Counted from the stretch's first letter, positions 23,001 through 33,338 are shown. The stretch: DNA of 64,000 nt from Leptodontidium sp. MPI-SDFR-AT-0119 (GCA_020726505.1 JAHLEZ010000013.1:930001-994000); one strand, 5' to 3'. Translations and numbers: made by a program. Notes: a model not told the origin generated them from the sequence alone.

Positions 23001-25190
23001 TCGAAGATCACACCTTCTCAGAGGTGGGAGTTACTCGATTGCCAGAATGGCTGGGAAGATGCCATTCGCGTATGGCAGGCGTGCCACGCCGGGCAGAACA
23101 CATTTACGTTTTCCAACTCCATTGCGGAATTCCTTCACGCACCCCCAAACCCCGTAAGTAAAGCCCTAGTATTTTCTAGGAGGTGCGAAGGCTAAACTGA
23201 AGTCGCTGTACAGGCTTGCGCAGACTTGTCACCGGCAAACAACTGCGACGGTTCTATGCAGTGCGCGGAGCACAATTCTCAATCCGATGACAAAAAATAC
23301 CGTACGGGGGCCTGCACATACGAGATCTGGAATTCACTCACTTCGCTTCACTCGGTATGTAACCAATGGCACAACCCCTCATATTATAGCAGCTATCGAA
23401 ATGCTTGTCTCTTTAGTGTTTTCTCGTTCATTGCTAATCAGCGCGCCCTGGTAGATGATCAAAAACTATGACGCATCCTTGGCCGCCGCGGGAAATGAGC
23501 TTAGAAGTAGCCACAAAGAGTTTATCAATACCTTCGCCCCCATGCCAGATGATGGGACGGCGCTTTTAACTCTATTTCTGACCTTAATTCCCATACCACT
23601 CAACACAGGGGCGGCGCGTTTCTTTGGAGGCTGTAAGTGACCTAAATTGCCAAAATCAGGCTGGTCGATAAGTCAGTCTAGTTAAGCTGACTTAAGTCAG
23701 TGGGCCTTAAATTCGTAATCAGTCAGCTACTAGCCCTAACCCTAACAAGTCAGTGGTTGATTGCTCAACTGATTTAGACTGTCAGTTGAGAAATTATAAG
23801 ATTTGTTAATATTTAAGTACATATTTGAGTAAATTTTAGGAACATTAAGGCCTTTTTATGAGAAGTGGAAATAATATTATTTGCCACTTTAAAGAGATTA
23901 AAAGTAAAAATACACGTTCTAACCTTTGTATATATTCCTTAAACTTCATTTGTATCGAAAATGATATATTTTTATTTTTACATCGTAAAAACGTGATTTT
24001 AAGGTCACGTTTCTTTTTAATCAGTACTGATTAATATATTAAGTTAAGTCCCTCAGTTGAGGTATTATCGTCAGTCAGTCAGTCGACTAAAATAAGTCGA
24101 CTGATACTGACTTAACTGACTTAATGGCCACCCTGGCCAAAATTCAATTTGGAGTGGAGCTAACCGCAGCAAAGCCTTCATGACTACGAAGTTCTTCTCG
24201 GGCGATAGTGGTGGTGGCAAGTCGTCCATGTGGGAAGCGGCAACCTCCAATATCGTGAACGCTGGTGCATCCATTGCACTTAACGCCGCTTCAAGCGCCC
24301 GCGAGGAAATCGCGTTTGAAGATATCTACTCGGAGCTTATCGGAAATTGGAAAGCACAGACTGATAGGCTCATCGTGCAGCTCTTCGACGGAGCCCAGCC
24401 CGGTATAGACAGCCTAACCGCCATCATCTCGGACGGCAAGATGATTAATGGCAAGTGGACGAGTCCTAGTTCGCAGCCTGAGAACGCCAACTACACTATA
24501 AGGTGGAATCGAGAGAAAAACATCCAGAGGGCTTTCTACGCGGCCGCAATCCCAGCAGCATGGACCGCCAATCGTCCAGCGCCCGTCGTAGTGGAATTCG
24601 GTCCGAGCTGCAAGATCGATGCCCGCAAATACTTCACGGAGCAACCTGCCAAGTACAACTCTGGCTGGAGATGCATCAATGCGCACTCGTATATTCTTGC
24701 CGGGGTTCGCGACGGGCCTCAAGGGCAATGCGGTCCTGCAACCCCCGGTAGCAGTTGTAACCCAACTGCGCAATGGACCCTGGATATCCTGAAGGGTATC
24801 GGTGAGATCCAGGATGACGACAATGACTGGGGAGGCGTCACGGTAGACGATCTCATCATCGGGTAAGTCACAAATTGAACTCTCCCTCCTCCCGTCCTAG
24901 CTCGCAATATGACTCTACTCTGCAAGAGCAACTAGACTAATCATTTCCCCCATTCTTGCAGTGGTGTTACCACTTGGGAGAAGAATGGGAAGAAGAACAT
25001 CATGGGTCCGCCTACGAGCCCGATTGCTTCGGACAAAAGCGTCGCAGACGAGTATAACGGAGGCAACCTGGATATTCGACGGGCAAACCTGATCAAGATT
25101 CCTGTTTGTAGCGCTGAGGAAGCCAAGGCAAACCTCAACAAGGGCCGGAAATCCTACGGTGCATCACCCAACTACCCTTGTAACCCATAG
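20052..25190 (+). CDS. LysM-CBM18-GH18 chitinase (killer-toxin-like), apparently frameshifted
   Basis: Best-fit exons are 20052..21224 (internal shift near 20480), 21367..21560, 21623..22092 (shift near 21640), 22149..23153, 23214..23354, 23455..23632, ~24160..24862 and 24962..25190. A signal peptide starts at 20052. Two LysM modules are coded about 20920-21225 and 21367-21410, a CBM18 about 21440-21650, and GH18 from YFEGF with the catalytic DGLDIDWEYP ending near 22088. The C-terminal third resembles fungal subgroup-C, killer-toxin-alpha-like chitinases. The family cleaves chitin, often of other organisms. Introns are mostly 50-62 nt (142 after exon 1, 100 before 23455); the one at 21561 starts with GC. 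The seventh intron holds a MITE. Two shifts plus an awkward splice phase suggest a decaying gene, but assembly errors or an unusual 50-nt intron (20439-20488) could explain part of this. Confidence 0.8.
23657..24135. mobile_element. Non-autonomous hAT-type MITE inside a chitinase intron
   Basis: The 479-bp element is flanked by a perfect 8-bp duplication GCCAAAAT (23649-23656 and 24136-24143). Its left end CAGGCTGGTCGATAAGTCAG matches the reverse complement of its right end CAGGGTGGCCATTAAGTCAG, with four differences in ~21 positions. Many AGTCAGT/ACTGACT subterminal repeats line both ends, the interior is AT-rich and it codes for nothing. An 8-bp duplication with CAGGG-type ends is the signature of hAT transposons. 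Removing the element and one repeat leaves a 50-nt interval with GTAAGT at one end and CTAAC...GCAG at the other. Confidence 0.88.
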
Positions 25191-26726
25191 TAGCGAAAGC
25201 CAGCCCATAATACATTGTCTCAGAGAGCTCAGGTTTCGTCCGATATAGTTAATTAGTTTGCCCATGTAGAAATATTCAGTCTAGTCTAGAGAGAGCTACA
25301 ACTTGAACTATCACAAAGGTCGATGCTCATAAAACCAGCGTATTCAGAATCCATCTATGTTACAAAAGTTCGCCAACTGCTTCTAGGGCCACACCCTTGC
25401 TTTTCGAAATATCAGAGCTATAGGAGGTTCGAAATATGTTTTATGTAAATGCTCCTGTGCTGACACGACACGGGAACTTAACGCGAGCCAGGTGCCCAAT
25501 ATCCGGCCCAAACACAACGCGGACGCACTTCGCAGGATACATTTCAACCTTTGGCATAGCTCGTAGTTAGAGACGTACTGAAGATACTCCACCAGAAGCC
25601 GACCGTTGCAACCGCTTCCGTAACTTAATAGACATGACGATGCACAGGCTTTTTGGGGGTTGGCCCCGTTTGCTTTAGCCCCCAGTTATGTACTGTAGTA
25701 GTAAGTAAAGATTTCGTTTTAGAACCAGTTTTATAACAAAAAAAGGCAATAGAATATAGTTGCGTGAATGTGGGCAGCTTGCATTTGAACCTTACTCAAA
25801 GAACTACAATCGCTACCTTTGATAACTCATATCTTGCATATTTAATCGTTAAGAGAAGGTTCAATAAGAGTGGTACTAATAATACTTTTTGTTATGAGCT
25901 GAAGTAAGTTCTGGTTGGAAAGAAAAGCTTAAAGGAATACTACTCAATAAGATGATTTGGTTGAGATACTATGCAAGCGAGATTTAAGCGAGCCATTGTT
26001 TACTCGGCAAAGGTAAAATATTTGTGAAGCTGGACAAAAAGAAAAGTAACTCAAGTGCGCAATTTTACCGTTCTCAAATACCAAGAGGGTATTCTTATTA
26101 CTTTCCTTTCCTCTTCTCGACTTGATTAGTTTTTGTTATTTGTAGCTTATAACAGAAGGAGAAGAATATGCAGCGTTAGCACTGCACAAACGTCATTAAT
26201 TAAGACGCTATATTTCCTGGAATCCCAGAGCGGTTGCAATGGTCCCCGGTTCTGGAACGTTCATTCAAACGCCATTCTGAGGCCCCCCACAGGCAGGAGC
26301 AATTGCATACAGTGCCCATGGCTTGCACTAGCGCCTACGATCAGATGGAGGCCCTCCCCACTAAGCTTGTAGTCTCCTGATTCTCATCGCTTTTACCACG
26401 ATTGTAGCTCTGCGCTATAACTATTCGTTACACCACGCGGCCAGGAATGACTGACAAGAGTTTTTCGCTTGCTTCTTACATGTAAGTCAACAAATTAGCC
26501 CAGAATACAAGTGAATCATGATTGTCGAATTGCGTCTCGCCTTTGAAACCCTTGATTATTCAGGAGTTCAATCTCGCGATTGAATTAATCTTACCAGAGC
26601 AGTATATATTCACCGCATCTTGCAAGTATTTATGTTCACCTTACTTGCTTCTCTGTTACCCTGCAACAAATAACTTCCAAAAACTACCGACTTTCGATCG
26701 CACAAGCAAGAAGTAACTCAAGAAAT
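25191..26726. other. Intergenic AT-rich region with a chitinase relic
   Basis: No intact gene is seen. Apart from the chitinase fragment near 25440-25545, the stretch is AT-rich and featureless. It precedes the microprotein gene at 26727. Confidence 0.45.
25440..25545 (+). pseudogene. Fragment of a decayed chitinase copy
   Basis: GACACGGGAACTTAACGC here repeats 20786-20803 of the chitinase gene, and the preceding bases match 20745-20770 with a small gap. The following bases (ATCCGGCCCAAACACAACGC...) match about 21072-21130, coding the stretch around DIRPKQNADG. The two blocks are ~270 bp apart in the chitinase gene but adjacent here, so this is a deleted, degraded duplicate of its LysM region. 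It has no usable reading frame. Confidence 0.65.
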
Positions 26727-26933
26727 ATGTGCAACGAAGCTATCCTCAAATACACCGGCTGCTCCCATGTCCCTCAAAAATACCGGATTCGCTGTGACCG
26801 CCAGCTTGCTTTCAACATAAATTGCCCAGTTTATGATTACGACGTCTCTTGGGAGCCTGGACTGTGTCCGACATGTGCGAATGAATGCCTCATAATGGGT
26901 GGGGATGATTGGCCATACGGTGCTTATCGTTGA
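26727..26933 (+). CDS. MC-type Cys-rich microprotein (68 aa)
   Basis: A single-exon frame from ATG 26727 to TGA. It begins MCNEAILKYTGC and has Cys at 2, 12, 23, 33, 47, 50 and 54, the last ones as CPTC plus C, followed by MGGDDWPYG. There is no signal peptide, so it is probably intracellular. The paired Cys/His could bind a metal, which is inference. It shares its Cys spacing with the next gene (27337) and, for the first three Cys, with the minus-strand gene at 30150. A mutated full-length copy lies at 14537. I know no named family for it. The mutated copy retains the same frame pattern and changes Cys codons, which supports this one being a real gene. Confidence 0.7.
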   Translation: MCNEAILKYTGCSHVPQKYRIRCDRQLAFNINCPVYDYDVSWEPGLCPTCANECLIMGGDDWPYGAYR

Positions 26934-27336
26934 GGTCGCGGTGCGGAAAGAATCTTTGTTGGGAGATTGCACGTTACTTTAGACCTCTTTGTTGCTGGAG
27001 GTGTCGAAATTGATGCTTTATAACCTTCCTTGTCTTTGTGGAAGCTGCGGCTTTGAACTGGACAATGGAACTTGTTACTGGGCATTGTGGTGCTGAATTG
27101 TATGTGATAAAAGGGAGGCGTATGCCCCCTCCACATTCCCAAAACACATTCATGGTTGATAAAAAGCTACATTCAAGCCCAATTTTCTCTGAATAACTAC
27201 TAGCATCAAAATTAAGGCACGTCTTGACAATCTTCAAAGCCAACTAATTTTGACAGCCTCCTAGACAAAGTACAGCATCCAAAATTTTCAAGCTCAAGAA
27301 ACTTGAACTCAAGCAGATTCTTCACCCAAAATCACC

Positions 27337-27567
27337 ATGTGCGGGGAGTTTGTCATGAGGTATAGGCAGTGCCGTTGCGTACGACAATCAACACCACGGG
27401 CATGCGGCCATGTGCTTCAGTACCTGGGCTATCGATGCCCTCATTCCTTCCACGTCTTCCAATACTTGCTACCTGGTATGTGCGCTCAGCACTTAAATGA
27501 ATACTTAGAGACAGGCGGAGATGACTACGATTACCAGATACGACCAGATATTGAAGATTTCTATTGA
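27337..27567 (+). CDS. MC-type Cys-rich microprotein (76 aa)
   Basis: A single-exon frame starting MCGEFVMRYRQCRC. Cys at 2, 12, 23, 34 and 49 fall at nearly the same places as in the protein at 26727, and the shared elements PG.C, NEYL and GGDD follow in the same order. The level of identity outside these is low, so the two are old paralogues. It has CGH and CPH pairs that would suit zinc binding (inference). No signal peptide or membrane segment is seen. The ATG context (ATCACCATGTG) is good. The function is unknown. Confidence 0.65.
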   Translation: MCGEFVMRYRQCRCVRQSTPRACGHVLQYLGYRCPHSFHVFQYLLPGMCAQHLNEYLETGGDDYDYQIRPDIEDFY

Positions 27568-28178
27568 GACCAAATAATCAAATAAGGTTTTCTGAATTGA
27601 TGGGGGTCAGCTTTTTTAGCATGGAATCCCTGGGAATTATCGTTGTTTATTGGCTTCAACGGCTAGTTAAAATAAGATAGGAAGAATAACATACGAAGCA
27701 GATTTGCGCCCCCCCCCCCCCCCCCCCCCCCAAAAAAAAACGAGATGCGAGGTGAACATATATGAAGAGCTTTGATAGGAGCCGCGCTTTGACCATCTTT
27801 TCAAGTGTGCTGCACGTGATCGCCCGTTCAGCTTTCCGGGCGCAGTCGCGACCTCCTCTACCAAACCCAACGCAACTACGCCCACCTCCCCAGGCTCTAC
27901 ATCTCCCTTACGACCATTCGAATATCTTCGCATCAATCGCCGCATCAACTTGTATCGCGCACAGCATCTGCGGATTCCATAGTCGCCTTGTACCGGGTGC
28001 AAAAGTAGCTCTGCGGACCAGGCTCAAGGCTGACGCGACCCGACCGGGTAAGTCCTCGCTCTACCTCCGTACATCCCAGCTTGAGTCATCTGCATAGATG
28101 ACCTAACTAATATGCCACCTATGCAGACCATAGCCGTGGATCGCTATCGGATATCTACATCAACTCTGAGACCCTGCC
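27568..28178. other. Intergenic region with C23A9 tract
   Basis: It holds 23 C followed by 9 A at 27709-27740. The frame open at 27762-28097 is Pro/Arg-rich and probably lies in the 5' leader of DUF7918 copy B rather than being a gene. Confidence 0.45.
27709..27740. repeat. C23-A9 homopolymer tract
   Basis: 23 C directly followed by 9 A, in the leader region of DUF7918 copy B. Its length may be imprecise for technical reasons. Confidence 0.9.
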
Positions 28179-29372
28179 ATGGCCATCCTTGACCGCGTTC
28201 CAGGCCTCGAGGTCACAGTGCACGTCGATGGTCAACAAGCACAGGAATATGATGATGATGAGGGCGAGCAAGCAGTTCCCGGGGCTGTTGGCTGGTATCA
28301 GGCAGCGAGAACGGTACGAAAATATGTCGAATCTATATCGGACAAGGAGTTCTTGGTTCAGTTGTCGTTAGACAGGTCGTTCAAGTTCGACTGCCCTACT
28401 TTGAGCTGCGAGCTGTCCATCGACGGCAAGATTGTGAGGTCGCCTGTAATCTACCACAAACACCAAGATTCTTTCACACTCGACATCGATGGCATAAAGA
28501 CCTCTGCAGGGGATGGCAAGAGAGCATTGCTCAAACCTTTCAAGTTCTCCAAAATTGAAACCTGTTGGTATGCCCGCTTTGGTCAACTTATGATTATTAA
28601 CATTCAATAGCGACGGATGATGCCAAGTTGAAGGATATTAAAGAGGACTCGAAACACATGAACGAGGTTGGCGAGATAGCCTTTCGTATTTGGCGATCAA
28701 GTGAAGCAAGACCCAGAGAGGCGCACGACTACACGGAGCTCGCTGCAGCCAAGGCTGTGCATGAGAAAGCTCTTAAGGGCCAGGCGAAGTCTCATACCAC
28801 CACGTTAGTGTTCCAGGCACGCTGAAGATAATCGCCTGCTGATATTTAGACCTAGACTCGGAGAAGCCTCCCGTGTTGTGTCGAGGACTGTGGTCTCTTG
28901 CGAGAAGTTGGATGGATTTGATTATCCAATTGCCATCTTTAAGTTTATGTATAGGTCTAAAGGTGAGCAATTTTTTGAGCCTCATGTATTAGCCGTGCTA
29001 ATAAGTGTGCAGATTCTCTCAAGAGTCTCCTGATCATTAAGCGAACCCCTTCCCCTGACCTTGAAAACATTCCCGGCCCTTCCGAATTCGTTGACGTCAG
29101 TAATCTCGCCCCGGAGCAGAGGAAGAAAGTAGCGAAATTCTTGCAGGGATTGGTAAGCTCAAATAGAGGGGAATATCATGAAGCATTGACTAATTATCTT
29201 CGACCAGAATGGCAGAGATGGTGGATCAGTAACTCCTGGGCCGTCAATCAAGCGCGAACGTGATGACAACGAAGCAGGAGACCTGCGAAAGAAGAGAAAC
29301 TCTGGAAAGAGTATCACGATAGACCTCACAGGAGACTCTGATGACGACGATGAAATTATTGCACTTAACTGA
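28179..29372 (+). CDS. DUF7918-type protein, copy B
   Basis: The model is join(28179..28563, 28611..28803, 28850..28962, 29013..29152, 29208..29372), 331 aa, with introns of 46 to 55 nt in phases 1, 2, 1 and 0, the same as copy A at 10345-11577. It starts MAILDRVPGLEVTVHVDG and keeps the beta-rich DUF7918 core, including FDYPIAIFKFMYRS where copy A has DFPVAIFRFKYRS. The C-terminus is basic (RKKRNSGKS) and ends ITIDLTGDSDDDDE, a nuclear-signal-like patch plus a SUMO-interaction-like motif. The first donor is non-consensus (GTTGGT), and the homologous intron of copy A is also weak. The function is unknown; a nuclear or chromatin role is only a guess. Confidence 0.87.
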
Positions 29373-29790
29373 CTGCTCACGATAATGCCGAAAGACCGAT
29401 GTTTATTGCTCTCTTTGTTATGGGTCACATGTTTCATGGTGTTGCTGCAGTAGTTGGGGGAGGGGCTCGGCGTTTGCTATTAGATACCCTTTGCTTGGAA
29501 ATGGCTGCTAGATCTCATGATTTTATTTACAGTGTTCTGAATTTCTGTCTGATCAGCATTTACCAGCTTTCACGCGGGCTAGGCTCAATGCATGTTGTGT
29601 ATTCCTTGCACTCTTGAATACAGTCGTGGGAAATTTGTAATTTCTTGGACCCGTTTGTATTTGAGTATCTTGCGTTTTCCAACATCGCTGGCTAATTGGC
29701 ACCCAAGAGAAACCATAGATCCCTTGAACAACCCAGTCACCAAAATCAGGCCGAAGATGCCGTTTCCCCCCTCTGCCGTTCGTTCACCTG
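29373..29790. other. Intergenic region
   Basis: 3' regions of two convergent genes. Nothing else is seen. Confidence 0.35.
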
Positions 29791-30150
29791 TCAGTCTTGC
29801 TTCTCGCCCTTCAGGCCGTCTCCATCGATATTTTCTGCCTTCGCCTCACCTCCACCCCTACTTGCACTATCACTGCCACTGCCACTCCCACCCTCAGCCT
29901 CCGCATCCTTAAATTCCTTCATATCCTTAACCCTCTTCCTCTTCACAAACCAAGTCGCACCAAACGCCTCCAAACAATCCCCACAACTCTTCGGCTCCTT
30001 CTTCAACCGCAACTTTTGCCTCGTGATCTTGAACCTCACGCATTTCTCGTCGAAGCCTCTACCTGAGGTCTTGGCCTTGTAGCAGGTGTAAATCCCGCTT
30101 TTGGCGACGTGGGGACAGGCTACGTAGGTGTAGCAGAGGAGGATGCACAT
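29791..30150 (-). CDS. MC-type Cys-rich small protein (119 aa)
   Basis: A single-exon minus-strand frame starting MCILLCYTYVACPH. Cys at 2, 12 and 23 keep exactly the spacing of the microproteins at 26727 and 27337. A fourth Cys is at 36, and a CGDC pair at 55-58 takes the place of CPTC. A Lys/Arg-rich middle (KITRQKLRLKKEPK) and an acidic Gly/Ser tail extend it beyond the others. There is no signal peptide. The ATG follows an A/C-rich leader typical of real fungal starts. It may be a longer, diverged member of the same group. Metal binding is inferred from CPH and CGDC; the function is unknown. Confidence 0.6.
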   Translation of the reverse strand: MCILLCYTYVACPHVAKSGIYTCYKAKTSGRGFDEKCVRFKITRQKLRLKKEPKSCGDCLEAFGATWFVKRKRVKDMKEFKDAEAEGGSGSGSDSASRGGGEAKAENIDGDGLKGEKQD

Positions 30151-31780
30151 TCTTTGGGTATGATCCGTGGTTGTTGTGCGTAATGGCTGAGTTTGAAATG
30201 GGGTTGAATGTAAAGTTGGATGTGGAGCTTGATCTGCCTGAGCCGTGAATGCTTTTGAAAGTCTTTGACTTGGCGGAGGTGAGTGTGCGGGTTTTAATGG
30301 ATGTCGACTTCAAGTTGAAGTGAAGTTCTTCTTGTATTCATGCCTTCTTATAATTGAGAGCGCGAGGATAGAAAGACAGAGTTCAACACCGCCAACTAAA
30401 TACCCAACAGCCACCTCGTCTATGATTCACACGCTCTCCCTCCACCTCACTCAAATCTCCCCCTCATGTGCCACAGGGGTGAATTATCCTCAAAAATCCC
30501 AGTTCTAATCGGCAGATAGCCCCGCTCTCCTTGCCTAGTTTTGCTCTTGCTCTTCCTCTCGATCATGACATGAAAAGGCTTTCCACTGGCATAGCCCGCC
30601 CAGTACCCATTCCCGCTCGCTATCTCCCGGATTTTGTATTTGTGTTCTTCAGATAAAATGCTGCAGCTTGTGGATGTTACGGAGTTGCAAGTCGAGGCGC
30701 AGTTGCATATTCAGTGGCGGAATCAGATCGCGTAGCACATTCGAGGAGCTTGAGGTTTGATGGCATGGCGTGAAATTGGAGTGTTTTGCGAGCTGCTAGG
30801 TTTTTTGGGCTAAGAAGATGAGGATGAGGATTTTGATAGCTGTGATGATATCGATAGTGGTGGGCGGTTGTTCCTGTTCTGGCCTCCGGATTTCCGTGAG
30901 CAAGGTGTAGATCAATCTAGACGACCGAAAGTCAACATTAGCCTCGCTTAGATGACTAAACAAGAAAGTACCCCACCATTAGTGGATTTAATATTTTGAC
31001 TTTGGGTTTCTGTCACTGAAGACGAGACGATTATTGTGCAAGACACTAGAAATGTCTTGGGTATCATGTCTTTCCGTGCCTTTGTTCGCAAAATATACGT
31101 TTAGCAGTTTATGTGGTTGGCTCTAAGCTTCTCCATTTTGTGCTTCTACCACATGAGGTTTATACTCGCAATCTCGCTCGCAGAACGTGCAGGATCAACA
31201 GTTGGGTCTTTGACTGATTTTCCTAGACTGTATTTCGGATCTAGGACATATCAAAGGACTTCATGGTCGGGAAGACAGTTGTTTTATCCCGGGCTCTCAC
31301 CCATCCTCCTTGCAGATTTCTTTTCACAGATCCGGAAAGATATCAGATAATTAGCTACCTCAGTGAAGAAGACCTTTACCAAACACGTCTTATGACGAAT
31401 GAAGTCGTGTGAAAGCTTCTGAAATAGCCTAGAGATACCTGTTCCTGCTCTTTGTCACAAACACTGCCTTCCTGAATGACATGGATGCATGGTAAATGGA
31501 ACACTGGGGTGCCTGTCATTCATTCTAGTTGTCGTCGACTGCAGAAGCCGAAAAGTTTTATATGAGAGCCTCTTTCATCAACTGAGCTTCACTTCCGACT
31601 TATAAGAGTTCATCTTCTCGTCAGCCCCACCTCTCATCTCTCCAGCCTTCACTTTCAATTCAACAGATACGATACCATATGCTATCTAAAGCAAGTCTTG
31701 ACACAATCCTCTTAACAACTACTCCAGAATCTCCCACCAACAACGCCACTTTGACTTACCACCAACGCAACATTTTCAAA
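30151..31780. other. Intergenic region
   Basis: No supportable gene in 1.6 kb. It includes the divergent promoters of the genes at 30150 and 31781. The frame at 31111-31350 is hydrophobic at the start but has no further support. Confidence 0.4.
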
Positions 31781-32908
31781 ATGGCTCCCTCAACCTACAA
31801 GTACAGCTACACCAGCCAGCTACCATTCATGTTCACCTTGATCGGCATGGTCTGCAAGTCCAAACCCGGCAACAACGGCTTCACAGAAGAGCAAATTCAG
31901 CTTTGGACGACAGTCATCGAGAACAGAGACCGTGTCCTCCAGAGCAGTCCCCATCGAGATGATGACCCTGCTATTCAGCAATACATACTGGAGATGTGGA
32001 CGTGGAATCGATATTGTATGTCAATCTAACGCGGAAACAAATTCGAGCATTTTGCTGATTATATTTAGGGCCCGAGAGACCGTTCCCAGGTTCCAAGCCA
32101 AAGAAAATCGAAGCTGAGGCATTTAGTTCCACAGAATATGCTTCACCTCTCAATGTGGAACCCAATTGCGAGCCTGGCAATGATATGTTCACTCCCCCGA
32201 ATTCTTCTCCTCCAGCCCAGCGCTGCCCCTTCAATATCGAGCCTAGGATGTATTCCAGAAACGATATGCTCAACCATCCACCCTCTCCGACCTGTTCTTA
32301 TCCTGTCATTCAGCCGCCTTCAAAAGAATCGCTCTATGCAGAGTGCCGCGAGGCGATTTTGCAGCACAAAGGCGCTGATCATATCCCATATCATGGTTGG
32401 GACCTCGAGACAGGCACGTAGTTTCCGCCTCATGTTCACCACCTCTGAAACCCATATCCCACTCCCACTACCCAAGCCAGCAAACTCAAACTAACCCTCC
32501 AACCCAGGTCTCCCCCGCTACTCCATAATCTGCACCGCCTCGAACGGCTTCCTCGTCTTCTGCGGGCCCCAACAGGAATACTTCCGCGTCCTCAAAACAC
32601 ACTTCTTCTCCACCGCGCGGATCATGTACCAGCGCGCACGAACCGGTCTAATGATAATCTGGATCGAAGCCCCGACATACAACCACGCGATCGAGTTCCG
32701 CACCAACAAGAAGATGTGGAACGAGTTCAGGAGCTGCTGGGCGTTCTTGAAGTGCTGGGCTGATGCGGCGGGCGAGGGACCGGCTGATAATATTGCGGAC
32801 TTCTTGCAGGGCTGGCAGCCGGATGTTAGCCAGTTTGAGAACTTGCAGCTGCCGTTCCCGCCGTTGCAGGTTTACCGTCAGTATAATCAGAAAGATGGGG
32901 ATTTCTGA
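31781..32908 (+). CDS. Hypothetical protein, three exons (326 aa)
   Basis: The model is join(31781..32015, 32069..32413, 32508..32908). The first intron is GTATGT...TTTAG. The second must start with GC (CAG|GCACGT) to stay in frame, because the downstream GTAGTT gives no usable phase. The start at MAPSTYKYSY follows an AAATGG context; an in-frame ATG at 31679 would add 34 residues. The protein has an acidic helical N-terminal third, a Pro/Ser-rich middle with several NDM/EP repeats, and a more structured C-terminal part rich in Trp, Phe and Tyr (SIICTASNGFLVFCG, LMIIWIEAPTY, SCWAFLKCWAD). No signal peptide or known motif is seen. I do not recognise the family. Confidence 0.72.
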
Positions 32909-33338
32909 GTTGAGGATGGTGATACGTGTGGGATCGAGCTGTTCTTGGGGGTGTTGCTGCTGCTTTTGATGCTTCTAATTTTCTCGTTCTGTGTAGGGAT
33001 TGCATTTTTTCGGCTGCAATGTGTTGAACGCTCGAGGCGCGAGAGATAGGGAGAAAAGGCAGAAATATAAGAAATCTTCAGAAAAAAGACCCGGAAACAT
33101 GAATGCATTGTCACATGGCTGAGTAAGCGAACGTGTGAGAATTCCGGGTCAGCCAAGCCATGAGAATTAGAGCCACGAACCTATGTCAGCAGGAGCTAGA
33201 GACCTGGTTAGTCAACAAAGGAGACCGAACTACTGCCCAGCAATCGCAAGGCGGAATGAAAAGGAATTACGACAAAATTCTGAATCCGAAGCAGTCACTT
33301 TTCAAGCCCTAAATCCATTCAGCCATCAGAAAGTCAAG
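32909..33338. other. Intergenic region between convergent genes
   Basis: 3' ends of the genes on either side. Nothing else is seen. Confidence 0.35.

Noticed and set aside
27762..28097. Pro/Arg-rich open frame before DUF7918 copy B
   Set aside because: Low complexity, follows a homopolymer tract and lies where the 5' leader is expected.
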